Below are positions 7,466 to 14,456 of a stretch of DNA of 14,456 bases, piece by piece (position 1 is the stretch's first letter; each line of letters opens with the position of its first letter). The stretch is taken from NCBI GenBank assembly GCA_003645845.1, contig QNCV01000033.1, forward strand, positions 1-14,456, written 5' to 3'. The position numbers were made by a program, and so were the translations under genes. The notes under the pieces are model-generated. The model had not been told where the DNA came from and did not search any database. It saw nothing but the letters and a program-made list of their open reading frames with translations. This DNA comes from Fidelibacterota bacterium (GTDB lineage: Bacteria > Fidelibacterota > UBA2242).

Positions 7466-8416
7466 TGGTATTATTAAATTCTCGGCTTTAATCTGGGTAG
7501 ATTTGGTTTTCAGATCAGCCTCTTGCAGTGCCTTAAAAAGCGCAGCGAAATCATGGTTTGCATAATTAGCATAGGCGCGTTCATACTGCTGCCTTTGGAG
7601 TTCGGCCGGGTAATAACGTAGTTTTTTCCCGTGGTGAATTTGTTTGAACGCCCAGACATTGACAAAGAAGTTATACAGCGATGATATTAGATAAGAGGCC
7701 GAATTCCCCGATTCGATGAGGGCTGTGCATATATGGATGGAATTATAGAGATTACGCTGCTCCATAGCGTTGAGCAAATCCGAAATCTGATAGCTTTTTT
7801 CACCGCCTGAAACACGACGGACATCATCAATGGTGATTTCCCTGCGATCGCCGAGATATACCATGATTTTTTCCATTTCGGCCAGGGCGTGGCCGAGGGT
7901 ATCATTTGTTGCTAAGGCGAGAGTATTGAGTGCATCCGGTGTGATGCTGAAACCCTTTCTTTGCAGTTTTTGCTGAATTAGCAGCGGAAACTGATTGGGT
8001 GACGGCGACCAGGTGGAAAGGGTGGTGACGGCATTGCTTTCCTTTAATTTTTTAAACAGGCTCGTTCCAGATCCGCTTTTGGTAGTCAGAATCAAAAGCG
8101 TAGTCGGTTCCGGATGATCCAGATAGGCTACCAACGATTTCCGGTGAGTCGGGGGTAATTTGGAAAGGTCTTTATAAATGACGATTTGTCGGGTTGAAAA
8201 CATATTGATATTGACCAGACTCTGGATAAATTCCTCTTCTCGTCTTTCGGCTCCGTAAAATTGAATTTTTGCCGCCGATCCATAGGCGTTTTCAAATGCG
8301 GCTGACAGTGTCTGAATGGCCTCTTCTTCCAGATACAGGTCATTGCCGTAAAGTAAATAGACCCGATTCAGTGACTGTCCATCAATTTTTTCCAATTCAT
8401 CCAGAATAAATGCCAT
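7439..8416 (-). CDS. holA: DNA polymerase III subunit delta
   Basis: The 325-residue protein matches HolA in length and in landmarks. The opening is 'VYLLYGNDLYLEEEA' (19-33), where an active AAA+ protein would have its P-loop. Later come 'FSTRQIVIYKDLSKL' and 'TTLLILTTKS', then the AAA+ lid region 'TLGHALAEMEKIMVYLGDR', 'ITIDDVRRVSGGEKSYQISDLL', and a helical C-terminal collar domain ending 'LIIPLIYQLQKL'. Delta opens the beta sliding clamp within the clamp-loader complex during replication; like its relatives it lacks a functional ATP site. It starts 12 bases after the uppP stop without a clear Shine-Dalgarno, and the ECF sigma gene follows after nine bases, so a housekeeping replication gene is embedded between envelope and stress genes. 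Confidence 0.93.
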   Translation of the reverse strand: MAFILDELEKIDGQSLNRVYLLYGNDLYLEEEAIQTLSAAFENAYGSAAKIQFYGAERREEEFIQSLVNINMFSTRQIVIYKDLSKLPPTHRKSLVAYLDHPEPTTLLILTTKSGSGTSLFKKLKESNAVTTLSTWSPSPNQFPLLIQQKLQRKGFSITPDALNTLALATNDTLGHALAEMEKIMVYLGDRREITIDDVRRVSGGEKSYQISDLLNAMEQRNLYNSIHICTALIESGNSASYLISSLYNFFVNVWAFKQIHHGKKLRYYPAELQRQQYERAYANYANHDFAALFKALQEADLKTKSTQIKAENLIIPLIYQLQKL

Positions 8417-8428
8417 GATTACGTCAAA

Positions 8429-9241
8429 TTAATGGATAAAAAGCAAAATACAAGTTCCAAGGATAATGCAATAGGGAGCAAACCAGACAAACCTTCCGCT
8501 TTTAATGATTGAAAGCAGAAACCGTATTGCCAGATAGCCGACAATAAACGCAACTACCAGCCCCGCAAGCAGAGGTCCGATGTTTCCGGAACTCCCTTTT
8601 GCAGAGGATAAGAGATCAATGAAATGCAGCAGACTCGCACCAAGGATAGCCGGAATTGCCAGCAAAAAGGAAAAACGGGCGGCTTCATCCCGGGATATGC
8701 CGCTCAATAATCCGGTGCTGATGGTAAAACCTGATCGGGAGACTCCCGGCAAAATGGCAATCGACTGGGCAATTCCGATCCACAAAGATTTTGCCGGTGT
8801 CAGTTGCCGGTTGTGATTTTTAATCAACCGGGTGGACAGTATGACAATACCGGTGATAATCAGCGTGATTCCGACAAGAAAGATATTGTGAAAAACAGAC
8901 ACGAAAAAATTTTCCAAAAACAGTCCGGCCAAAACCGCCGGAAGTGTTCCGATAATCACAAAAATGCTTAGGCGAAAGTAAGAATCGCTGTGATATGTGT
9001 TGGCAATTTTCCGACTGAAGATACCTGTGACAAAACTGCGAATCATTTGGATGATATCATTGAAATAAATAACGATAACGCTGAGCAATGTTCCGAGATG
9101 AACCGTTACTTCAAATCCGACATTGTCGGGTTTCAGTTTCAATAAATGTTCGAAAATTACCAGATGACCGGAGCTGCTGATAGGTAAAAACTCGGTTAAT
9201 CCCTGGACGGTTCCTAAAATAATGGCATCAAAATAATTCAT
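8429..9241 (-). CDS. uppP: Undecaprenyl-diphosphatase (bacitracin-resistance type)
   Basis: The 270-residue integral membrane protein carries both UppP/BacA signatures. These are 'QGLTEFLPISSSGHL' (13-27, with the catalytic-region Glu17 and His26) and 'PGVSRSGFT' (165-173, with the essential Arg169). About eight hydrophobic segments are present. It removes a phosphate from undecaprenyl diphosphate at the periplasmic face, recycling the lipid carrier for peptidoglycan, O-antigen and other glycans. ATG 9241 is preferred to the in-frame TTG at 9259, because the TTGGAG just before 9241 can serve as ribosome binding site and the protein then starts at the usual place ahead of the first motif. It is the first gene of a run with holA (12-base gap), the sigma and the anti-sigma gene. 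Confidence 0.96.
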   Translation of the reverse strand: MNYFDAIILGTVQGLTEFLPISSSGHLVIFEHLLKLKPDNVGFEVTVHLGTLLSVIVIYFNDIIQMIRSFVTGIFSRKIANTYHSDSYFRLSIFVIIGTLPAVLAGLFLENFFVSVFHNIFLVGITLIITGIVILSTRLIKNHNRQLTPAKSLWIGIAQSIAILPGVSRSGFTISTGLLSGISRDEAARFSFLLAIPAILGASLLHFIDLLSSAKGSSGNIGPLLAGLVVAFIVGYLAIRFLLSIIKSGRFVWFAPYCIILGTCILLFIH

Positions 9242-9267
9242 AATCTCCAATTCTTTCAAAATGAAAA

Positions 9268-9288
9268 TTTATCATTTTTATTGATAAA
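9268..9288 (-). promoter_or_regulatory. AT-rich inverted repeat in the motB-like/uppP gap
   Basis: TTTATCA (9268-9274) and TGATAAA (9282-9288) form a perfect 7-bp inverted repeat around a 7-base spacer, followed on the minus strand by TTTTC. It could be a weak terminator of the motB-like unit or a leader hairpin or operator for uppP. The stem has only one G-C pair, so stability is low. Confidence 0.25.
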
Positions 9289-9329
9289 AGATGAGAGTTA
9301 TTTGGAATCGGGTGACAATATGTCGGTTG

Positions 9330-9357
9330 AATATATAACAAAAAGAGGGTTGAGCAA
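9330..9357 (-). promoter_or_regulatory. Weak sigma70-like promoter before uppP
   Basis: On the minus strand TTGCTC (9352-9357), 16 bp, TATATT (9330-9335) lies in the 122-bp non-coding stretch before uppP. It would give a leader of about 80 bases containing the inverted repeat at 9268-9288. The -35 match is poor. Confidence 0.28.
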
Positions 9358-9363
9358 AGGATT

Positions 9364-10047
9364 TTATTGGTTTCCGTTTATTGGAGTTATATCAGCATCG
9401 ATGAATATTTCGACACGGCGGTTTTTTGAACGACCCTCGGGAGTTTCATTGCTGGCAATTGGCCGGAATTCACCGTAGCCGAGTGCGGAAAACTTACCTT
9501 CATCAATACCGGAAACCTGACTAAGGTATTTGACCACTTCGAGGGCCCGGGCGGAACTGAGTTCCCAGTTGCTGAAATAGCGTCCACCCCGGATCGGCCA
9601 GTTGTCCGTATGTCCTTCAACCCGGATTTCAACATTGAGTTGATGATTACTCTTTTGCAAAGCATCATGAAATGCCTTTAGTTCGGGGTCATTGGCAATG
9701 CTTAAAAGTTTTGACTGCTTAATGGTACTGCCAATATGATCCAGGAGGGTTCTCATGGCGGGAGTAATATCGGCAGAATTGATATTGAAGAAATATTCGC
9801 CGCTGATGGTCAGCTGGACGCCCTTTGTTGTGCGTTGGATAGTTAAATTTCTGTCAAGATGCCGATCTTTAACATATTTGCCCAGGTTTTGCTCTGTTTC
9901 GGAAAGCAGTATATTTAACATTCTGTAAATATTATTTTCGGCTTCATTTAAAATGACGATCATCAGAATAAAAAAGGTCAATAACAGAGTAACCATATCG
10001 CCATAGGTAACTATCCAGGTTGATCGTGGTGTTCGGTGGTCTGACAT
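9364..10047 (-). CDS. MotB-like stator/OmpA-domain protein without adjacent MotA
   Basis: The 227-residue protein begins with a single membrane helix in the MotB style, 'WIVTYGDMVTLLLTFFILM' (11-29). Asp17 sits where MotB has its ion-binding Asp32. A linker follows, then an OmpA/MotB peptidoglycan-binding domain from about residue 70, with 'VEGHTDNWP' (143-151), 'SNWELSSARA' (159-168) and 'GRSKNRRVEIFI' (205-216). Family members pair with MotA-type proteins to form ion-driven stators anchored to peptidoglycan. No MotA is encoded in the window: the gene upstream is a TPR lipoprotein (27-base gap) and the gene downstream is uppP. A possible AAGGA lies 12 bases before ATG 10047. It may use a MotA encoded elsewhere, or serve a non-flagellar motor. 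Retention of the Asp argues that the ion channel function is kept. Confidence 0.88.
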   Translation of the reverse strand: MSDHRTPRSTWIVTYGDMVTLLLTFFILMIVILNEAENNIYRMLNILLSETEQNLGKYVKDRHLDRNLTIQRTTKGVQLTISGEYFFNINSADITPAMRTLLDHIGSTIKQSKLLSIANDPELKAFHDALQKSNHQLNVEIRVEGHTDNWPIRGGRYFSNWELSSARALEVVKYLSQVSGIDEGKFSALGYGEFRPIASNETPEGRSKNRRVEIFIDADITPINGNQ

Positions 10048-10074
10048 AAATGCTAAAAATCCTTGCTAAATGTA

Positions 10075-10710
10075 TTACATTCCGTACAGAACATCAAGAT
10101 AATCGATAATGGCCAAGATCAATTCCGAATAACCGGAATACAGTTGGCCGTTGAATTCGTAGTGGGATGAGTCGGGTTGTGCGAAGGAAATGTCGGGCTG
10201 GAGAATTAAAATATGTTCGTAGGCTCTTGATAAATTCCCGGTCTGAAAATAGGCAGATGCGAGAATCAGGTGAAGGTCCCGGAAATTGATGACCGGTTTA
10301 TGCTCGAAATAGTAGTATGTGTTGGATGCCAGCACCGCTTTCGCTTTATTGATGCACATGCTGTATTCCTGGTTGGCGTGATAGGCAAAGGCCAGCCCGG
10401 CCAGCGGATCAAGAGAGGAATTACCGTAATAGATTGCCGCTTTAAAATCTTTGATCGCATCCAGAGCGTCACTTAATAATAACGCCGACCAGGCTCTTCC
10501 GTGTAAGGCTTCCTGATCACGGGGATCAATATCGAGCACTTCACCAAATTTTGAGTATGCCGCCTGATAGTCGCCCTCTTCAAATGATTCCCAGGCGAGC
10601 AGATTGATGTTTTCGGTGTTTGGTACCGTTTCTTCATAAACGGAACATGACATAAGGTTGGCGAAAAGACAGATGATTGACAGTAGTGAAAAAAATTTAT
10701 CAGAAATCAT
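10075..10710 (-). CDS. Small TPR lipoprotein
   Basis: The 211-residue protein starts with a signal peptide ending in 'LFANLMSC', a good lipobox with the lipidated residue predicted as Cys22. About three to four TPR-like helix pairs follow (roughly 35-68, 69-100, 103-130 and 145-175), for example 'AWESFEEGDYQAAYSKFGEV' and 'ASAYFQTGNLSRAYEHIL'. A Tyr-rich stretch (132-135) and a non-repeat C-terminus end the protein. It is likely an envelope lipoprotein acting as a binding scaffold. Its ATG overlaps the stop of the Ig/type IX-like gene by four bases (ATGA, 10707-10710), and the MotB-like gene follows after 27 bases, so the three are probably one transcription unit. Function beyond protein binding is not visible. 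Confidence 0.85.
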   Translation of the reverse strand: MISDKFFSLLSIICLFANLMSCSVYEETVPNTENINLLAWESFEEGDYQAAYSKFGEVLDIDPRDQEALHGRAWSALLLSDALDAIKDFKAAIYYGNSSLDPLAGLAFAYHANQEYSMCINKAKAVLASNTYYYFEHKPVINFRDLHLILASAYFQTGNLSRAYEHILILQPDISFAQPDSSHYEFNGQLYSGYSELILAIIDYLDVLYGM

Positions 10711-12365
10711 TTGACCAGTACCATTTTCATTGTTTTTCTGAAATTTCCCGAATGTACGGAATAAAAATAGACACCGCTGGGTTGCCCGTGACCGTTCCAG
10801 GGGATTTGATAATGTCCCGGCGCCGGAATCACCCTGTTTATCCGGTCAACCTCCTGTCCGCGGATGTTGACGATAATTATGTCAATTCCCGACGGAATAT
10901 TGCCGTTTGGTGAATCAGGGACACTGACTGAAATAAGCGTCTGCGCATTAAAGGGATTGGGATAATTTTGGGATACCCGGAACCGATCCGGCACCGTTTT
11001 AATCATTTCTTCAGAGGCTGATTTCAGTGTAAATGCGCCGAGTTTCTTGGTATATATCCAGTACTGAGATTGCCGTGAATTTGTGAAAGTCTCCAGGAGT
11101 GTCCATTTTCCTTCATTTTTTTCACAGATTGCGTATCTCCGATTTGCATCTTTCGGAAAAAATGTGATTTTACATTCTCTATTCAGATTGATGTCAGGAG
11201 CCGTAAATACATAGTCGTAATTTTCCGGGTTACTGCCTGTTTTTGAGAGAACGAGATTTGTGTTGGTGGGATTGTTCCCGTCGGTATGAGACCGGGGCAG
11301 GCATAAACAGTGATAATCACGGGTTGTACAATCACTCGGAAAATCGATTTTTGCCCGTAAATCCGGACTGTAAAGACAGCCGCCGTTTTTTTTGGATATG
11401 AGGGATGAGCTGAAATCGTAATTCGTTGTGCCGATATTTCCGCTGGTGTCGGCGGCGGTTATACGGAGTGTCTGGGTTCCGTTTTGGTGCAGTCGGAAAT
11501 GGGCATGGTAAGGCGCCGGGTCCAGTATTGACAAGAATTCGGCAACAACACTGTCACCATTGATCAGCGTAGCGTAAACAGAATCGATGACCTCTTCGGG
11601 GAAGAAATAGATATCGAGATGCTCCGATGCGACGGGGTTCTGAAAAATTCCCACGGTGAAAGATGGCGGATAAATATCCCGGAAATAAATCCGGAAGGTG
11701 TCCATATCCGCAAGACCGGCCGGATCGGAAACACGGATGACCAACGTATCCCAACCGGTAAATCCGGACGGGGGCCTGCAGATAAGACTGTCATTGTTGA
11801 ATGGAAAATTGACCGAGCAGATGCTGGCATTCGCCGACCAACTCAAATCGGAAAACCTGTTATCAACATCGGAACAATAGCGAGACAAGGACAATGCGAA
11901 ACTGCTGTCCTGGTTGGCCATTGTGTCGGGAATCGAATTGATAACCGGCGCATCATTCACCGGTACAATATCAACGATGAAGGGTTTGGTAAGGATTGAA
12001 TCCCGGGGATTGGAAACCTGAATGTGAAAGTAACCGCAACTATCGACGTCCTTATTTGACCAGAATTTATGAGTCCGGGAGTCTCTGTCATACCAATAGA
12101 AAACGGTTCCCGAATCGGAAATGATTGAAATATTGAGCAGGGAATCCGGAAAATCCGGATCATAAACGGCATCAAGGACAATATCATCTGAAAGGTTTAG
12201 CTGTGTGTCTTCATAATATGAGGTGTCGAGAGAAGTTAATAAAACCGGGATAGAGCTAATCGGCTGATTCTTTTCAGGGGAGTAATGATTCGGAGTATTG
12301 CCTGACAGGGGGATGAACGCCATCACAATCGAACAGGTCAATAGCCATTTCAGGTGATGATACAT
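10707..12365 (-). CDS. Secreted Ig/cadherin-like protein with type IX-like C-terminal sorting domain
   Basis: From ATG 12365 the protein has 552 residues. A signal peptide covers about 1-22. Beta-rich modules follow: one ending in 'IVDIVPVNDAPVI' (130-142), a cadherin-like module (about 133-231), an Ig-like module with 'LRITAADTSGN' (232-320), and a cysteine-containing segment ending in 'LGAFTLKSA' (about 330-450). The last 90 residues hold 'RFRVSQNYPNPFN' (461-473) and 'SGVYFYSVHSGNFRKTMKMV' (530-549), the hallmark of the FlgD-like/type A C-terminal domain used for type IX secretion in Bacteroidota and found widely in FCB phyla. It is therefore probably exported to the cell surface or medium. 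Six extra codons are possible from TTG 12383, but ATG 12365 begins the signal peptide properly and suits the promoter at 12428-12456. The TPR lipoprotein gene overlaps its stop by four bases. Confidence 0.85.
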   Translation of the reverse strand: MYHHLKWLLTCSIVMAFIPLSGNTPNHYSPEKNQPISSIPVLLTSLDTSYYEDTQLNLSDDIVLDAVYDPDFPDSLLNISIISDSGTVFYWYDRDSRTHKFWSNKDVDSCGYFHIQVSNPRDSILTKPFIVDIVPVNDAPVINSIPDTMANQDSSFALSLSRYCSDVDNRFSDLSWSANASICSVNFPFNNDSLICRPPSGFTGWDTLVIRVSDPAGLADMDTFRIYFRDIYPPSFTVGIFQNPVASEHLDIYFFPEEVIDSVYATLINGDSVVAEFLSILDPAPYHAHFRLHQNGTQTLRITAADTSGNIGTTNYDFSSSLISKKNGGCLYSPDLRAKIDFPSDCTTRDYHCLCLPRSHTDGNNPTNTNLVLSKTGSNPENYDYVFTAPDINLNRECKITFFPKDANRRYAICEKNEGKWTLLETFTNSRQSQYWIYTKKLGAFTLKSASEEMIKTVPDRFRVSQNYPNPFNAQTLISVSVPDSPNGNIPSGIDIIIVNIRGQEVDRINRVIPAPGHYQIPWNGHGQPSGVYFYSVHSGNFRKTMKMVLVK

Positions 12366-12427
12366 GTTTTTGATAGTCACCAATTTTGCTGATTCTTCAA
12401 GTATTGAGATAATGTAACAGACGAATT

Positions 12428-12456
12428 AAAATACAGTTTCCTCTGTTAAAAATCAA
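12428..12456 (-). promoter_or_regulatory. Sigma70-type promoter for the leftward Ig/type IX unit
   Basis: On the minus strand TTGATT (12451-12456), 17 bp, TATTTT (12428-12433). The predicted start near 12421 gives a leader of about 56 bases to ATG 12365. It has the same hexamers and spacing as the element at 6186-6214 and is the mirror of the rightward promoter at 12594-12622. Confidence 0.5.
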
Positions 12457-12582
12457 TTAAGTCCGTATATTTAATATAGAAAACCCGGAGCAAATCACCT
12501 AAACGAAAAAAAGACATCGGAAATTGAAATAACTAACACTTAATGTAATTTCTCAGGTCATTCCGTGTAACTTACCATTAAA

Positions 12583-12602
12583 CAATGTTTTTCTTGACAT
12601 TG
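12583..12602. promoter_or_regulatory. Inverted repeat overlapping the rightward -35 box
   Basis: CAATGT (12583-12588) and ACATTG (12597-12602) form a perfect 6-bp inverted repeat with an 8-base spacer. The right arm overlaps the TTGACA -35 element, so a bound regulator could block or aid the polymerase. The remainder of the 319-bp gap from 12366 to 12684 holds the two promoters and an AT-rich near-palindrome at 12466-12478; I see no RNA gene or small ORF there. Confidence 0.3.
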
Positions 12603-12622
12603 AACAAAAGCAAAACTATTTT
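12594..12622 (+). promoter_or_regulatory. Sigma70-type promoter for the rightward secreted modular protein
   Basis: TTGACA (12594-12599, a perfect -35 consensus), exactly 17 bp, TATTTT (12617-12622). The predicted start near 12629 leaves a leader of about 56 bases before ATG 12685, with AGAAGGA (12671-12677) seven bases ahead of the start codon. Confidence 0.6.
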
Positions 12623-12684
12623 TAAAAATGATATGGATTCTCACATGAACTTTTAATTGTTTTTCATATAAGAAGGATTGTGTT

Positions 12685-14456
12685 ATGAACAGACTCCGTC
12701 AAGGTGTTCAAATTTTCCTGACAGTTTTTCTGGCTACCGCCCTGCTGCGGGCCGAGGATTATCGTTTGATTGTCACCTATCCGAATGCCGGTAATCCGTG
12801 GGGCCGACGCCTGGCTTCCGGAGAAAATAAAATGGTGATGAAGATCCAATTTATTGATCTTGATGCCGATAATGATTATAAAATAACCCAATTTTCTGTT
12901 CGTCCCTTTACCGATCAGGATACCTGGTATATTGATTCGCTTCAATTGTGGAAAAATACGGATAATTATCCCGGGAGCCTCAATCGGAATACCGATTCAT
13001 TGATTAACACGCAGAGTATGATAGGTCTGGATGTAGCTGTAACCAATAATGTTCCGATAGCGTTTACCATTGGCAGTGAATTGATACTTGGTGATACGAC
13101 GACTTTTTTCGTGACCATGATTGCCCGGAACTGGTTTACCGAAGATCCGGAGGACCGCGAGATAAGCACACAGAACGGTTCCCATATCGGCATTACGGTC
13201 AGTAAGGATGGGAATGATATTGTGATTTTACAGACTGACGACAATCCGGCCGGAACCTCAAATGCCTGGTCCGGGGACGAGTCAAAATATTTTATTGTCC
13301 GGGCGGTAAATCTGCCGGTGCACATCTACAACCGGAACCACACTGCCGAAGAAGACAGTAACATGTTTTATGCCAACTACTACGAAATAGATGGAAGCGA
13401 TTCCAGTAAGAATCAGATTATTAGTGATCTGACGATTGCAGCTCATGTATTTCTGCCTTTTGATGGATCGGTCAATGGCGACAGCTTGTCTTATGCGTCT
13501 TTCAAAGTTGGCTGGAATAATCAGTACCTGCAACTGGATTCCATTGCTTTCGGGGATTTGTGGGACGGTAAGCAGTATCAGGAAGAGGGCTGGGATGAAA
13601 GCGGTTACGGAGAATCGACGTTGCCTGGGGATTCGACTCTTTCGGTCGTCCGTTTTGAAGCCGTTGTTATGGGCAATTCCACGAGTCCGGAGAACTATGT
13701 CGATATTGCCAATAACTCTCTGGGAATTTTTTATTTCAAAGTACTGAAACCGGGAGTCAGTCCGTTGTTTTTATCGGATATTCACATTCTGGATCAGTGG
13801 GGTATTCCGTATCACTGCTATCGCCGCCTTCAGAATGATGCCGATGATACCGCCCGGAAATACGATGCCTGGTCCAAACAGATTCTGGGAGATTTTGCCG
13901 GCGCTGAAGGCACACTGACCAATGGTGAATGTGACGGAGCGATCGATCCCGTTTATGATGTTACATTGTTCGCCGATTATTTCTGGATGAATGCCGACTC
14001 GGCCGACTGGTACGCCCGCTTTGATATCGGTGATTCCAGCTCCCATGACCCCGATGTTCTCAGCCCCGACGACACCACCAACTTCTATGATTTGATAGTT
14101 ATCGGTACAAATTATTACCGGACTCTTCGGGGGGATTTCAGTCAAAAAGCGGTTGCATATTCCGGAAATCCCGGACTTGTTTTCGGAACCGTTGCTGATC
14201 GGGAAAATGCAGCGATTCTGCAATATCGGGTCGATCTGAAAAACATACCCCAGCTCGTTTCTGCACAATTGAAGTTTTATTTTAATCCTGCCGAATATAG
14301 TCTCAAGGGTTTAAGTCTGGGACAGTGGGTAACCGATTTATCCTCGGAGAATGTATTGCTTTATCCGCAGAAAGAATTGGCAAAGGGAATCGTCGATGTA
14401 AATTTTCTTGCTCTCGGAAGGCCGCTAAGCGGAGACGGTGCTTTTCTGACGATAAG
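12685..14456 (+). CDS. Secreted modular protein with cohesin-like and dockerin-like modules (3' end cut by window edge)
   Basis: The frame opens at ATG 12685 with AGAAGGA seven bases upstream and has no stop to the right edge (590 codons plus two bases), so the C-terminus is missing. A type I signal peptide ends around 'ATALLRA' (residue 23). Residues 24-200 form a beta-rich domain I cannot name. Residues of about 240-390 look cohesin-like ('FKVGWNNQYLQLDSIAFGD'). Residues 401-482 resemble a dockerin or calcium-binding segment: 'GDFAGAEG', 'NGECDGAIDPVYDVTLFADY', then 'FDIGDSSSHDPD' and 'PDDTTNFYDLIVIGTNYY'. From about 489 a second cohesin-like module starts ('QLVSAQLKFYFNPAEYSL'). Such proteins are exported and often end in a type IX sorting domain, which would lie outside the window. 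Role is probably surface adhesion or scaffold building; no catalytic domain is visible. It is transcribed divergently from the Ig/type IX-like gene. Confidence 0.82.
   Translation, partial: MNRLRQGVQIFLTVFLATALLRAEDYRLIVTYPNAGNPWGRRLASGENKMVMKIQFIDLDADNDYKITQFSVRPFTDQDTWYIDSLQLWKNTDNYPGSLNRNTDSLINTQSMIGLDVAVTNNVPIAFTIGSELILGDTTTFFVTMIARNWFTEDPEDREISTQNGSHIGITVSKDGNDIVILQTDDNPAGTSNAWSGDESKYFIVRAVNLPVHIYNRNHTAEEDSNMFYANYYEIDGSDSSKNQIISDLTIAAHVFLPFDGSVNGDSLSYASFKVGWNNQYLQLDSIAFGDLWDGKQYQEEGWDESGYGESTLPGDSTLSVVRFEAVVMGNSTSPENYVDIANNSLGIFYFKVLKPGVSPLFLSDIHILDQWGIPYHCYRRLQNDADDTARKYDAWSKQILGDFAGAEGTLTNGECDGAIDPVYDVTLFADYFWMNADSADWYARFDIGDSSSHDPDVLSPDDTTNFYDLIVIGTNYYRTLRGDFSQKAVAYSGNPGLVFGTVADRENAAILQYRVDLKNIPQLVSAQLKFYFNPAEYSLKGLSLGQWVTDLSSENVLLYPQKELAKGIVDVNFLALGRPLSGDGAFLTI

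Noticed and set aside
9281..9478. Rightward 65-codon frame starting in the uppP/motB-like gap
   Set aside because: Most of it is antisense to the conserved OmpA domain of the MotB-like gene, and no ribosome binding site precedes it.
11619..11999. Rightward 126-codon frame inside the Ig/type IX-like gene
   Set aside because: It is antisense to cadherin-like modules in a continuous 552-codon gene and looks like a by-product of codon composition.
12664..14268. Several leftward frames in the right-hand region (12664-12945, 12966-13325, 13282-13533, 13771-14268)
   Set aside because: All are antisense to one uninterrupted rightward frame with promoter, ribosome binding site and signal peptide.

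Overview
The window comes from a Gram-negative-type, diderm bacterium of moderate GC, most likely an uncultured or little-studied lineage of the FCB superphylum (Calditrichota, KSB1, Marinimicrobia or Cloacimonadota-like). Evidence for this is a secreted protein ending in a 'SQNYPNPFN...GVYFYSV' type A sorting domain (type IX secretion), a DUF4292/LolB-like lipoprotein next to a long TPR protein, and a secreted protein with cohesin-like and dockerin-like modules of the kind common in these phyla. The phylum itself cannot be fixed from this window.

Layout. Thirteen genes run leftwards on the minus strand and one gene diverges to the right. From right to left the minus strand carries: a secreted Ig/cadherin-like protein with a type IX-like C-terminus (12365-10707), a small TPR lipoprotein (10710-10075) and a MotB/OmpA-like stator protein without an adjacent MotA (10047-9364). 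Next come undecaprenyl-diphosphatase UppP (9241-8429), DNA polymerase III delta subunit HolA (8416-7439), an ECF sigma factor (7429-6848) and its zinc-binding anti-sigma factor (6816-6244). The last block is a membrane GAF-GAF-GGDEF diguanylate cyclase (6161-4410), a 67-residue four-cysteine protein (4397-4194), a 13-repeat TPR protein (4137-2623), a LolB/DUF4292-like lipoprotein (2654-1980) and two family-2 glycosyltransferases (1956-1030, and 1033 running off the left edge). The rightward gene (12685 to beyond the right edge) is a large secreted modular protein.

Spacing is tight (4-base overlaps at 1030-1033 and 10707-10710, a 32-base overlap at 2623-2654, gaps of 9-60 bases elsewhere), so only a few transcription units are likely. 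I find three promoter-like elements of the same architecture, TTGAtt/TTGACA - exactly 17 bp - TATTTT: one before the GGDEF gene and a divergent pair in the 319-bp gap between 12366 and 12684. A weaker one lies before uppP, and another, giving an almost leaderless message, lies before the sigma gene.

Functionally the minus-strand genes centre on the cell envelope. UppP regenerates undecaprenyl phosphate, which the DPM1/GtrB-like glycosyltransferase could charge with sugar. The LolB-like and TPR lipoproteins suggest outer-membrane assembly. The sigma/anti-sigma pair and the diguanylate cyclase add two signalling inputs. No RNA genes, insertion sequences, CRISPR arrays or phage genes are visible. 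The more unusual points are the MotB-like protein without MotA in a unit with a secreted type IX-like cargo and a TPR lipoprotein, the RsrA-like Cys-His-Cys-Cys spacing in a membrane-anchored anti-sigma factor, and the small four-cysteine protein.
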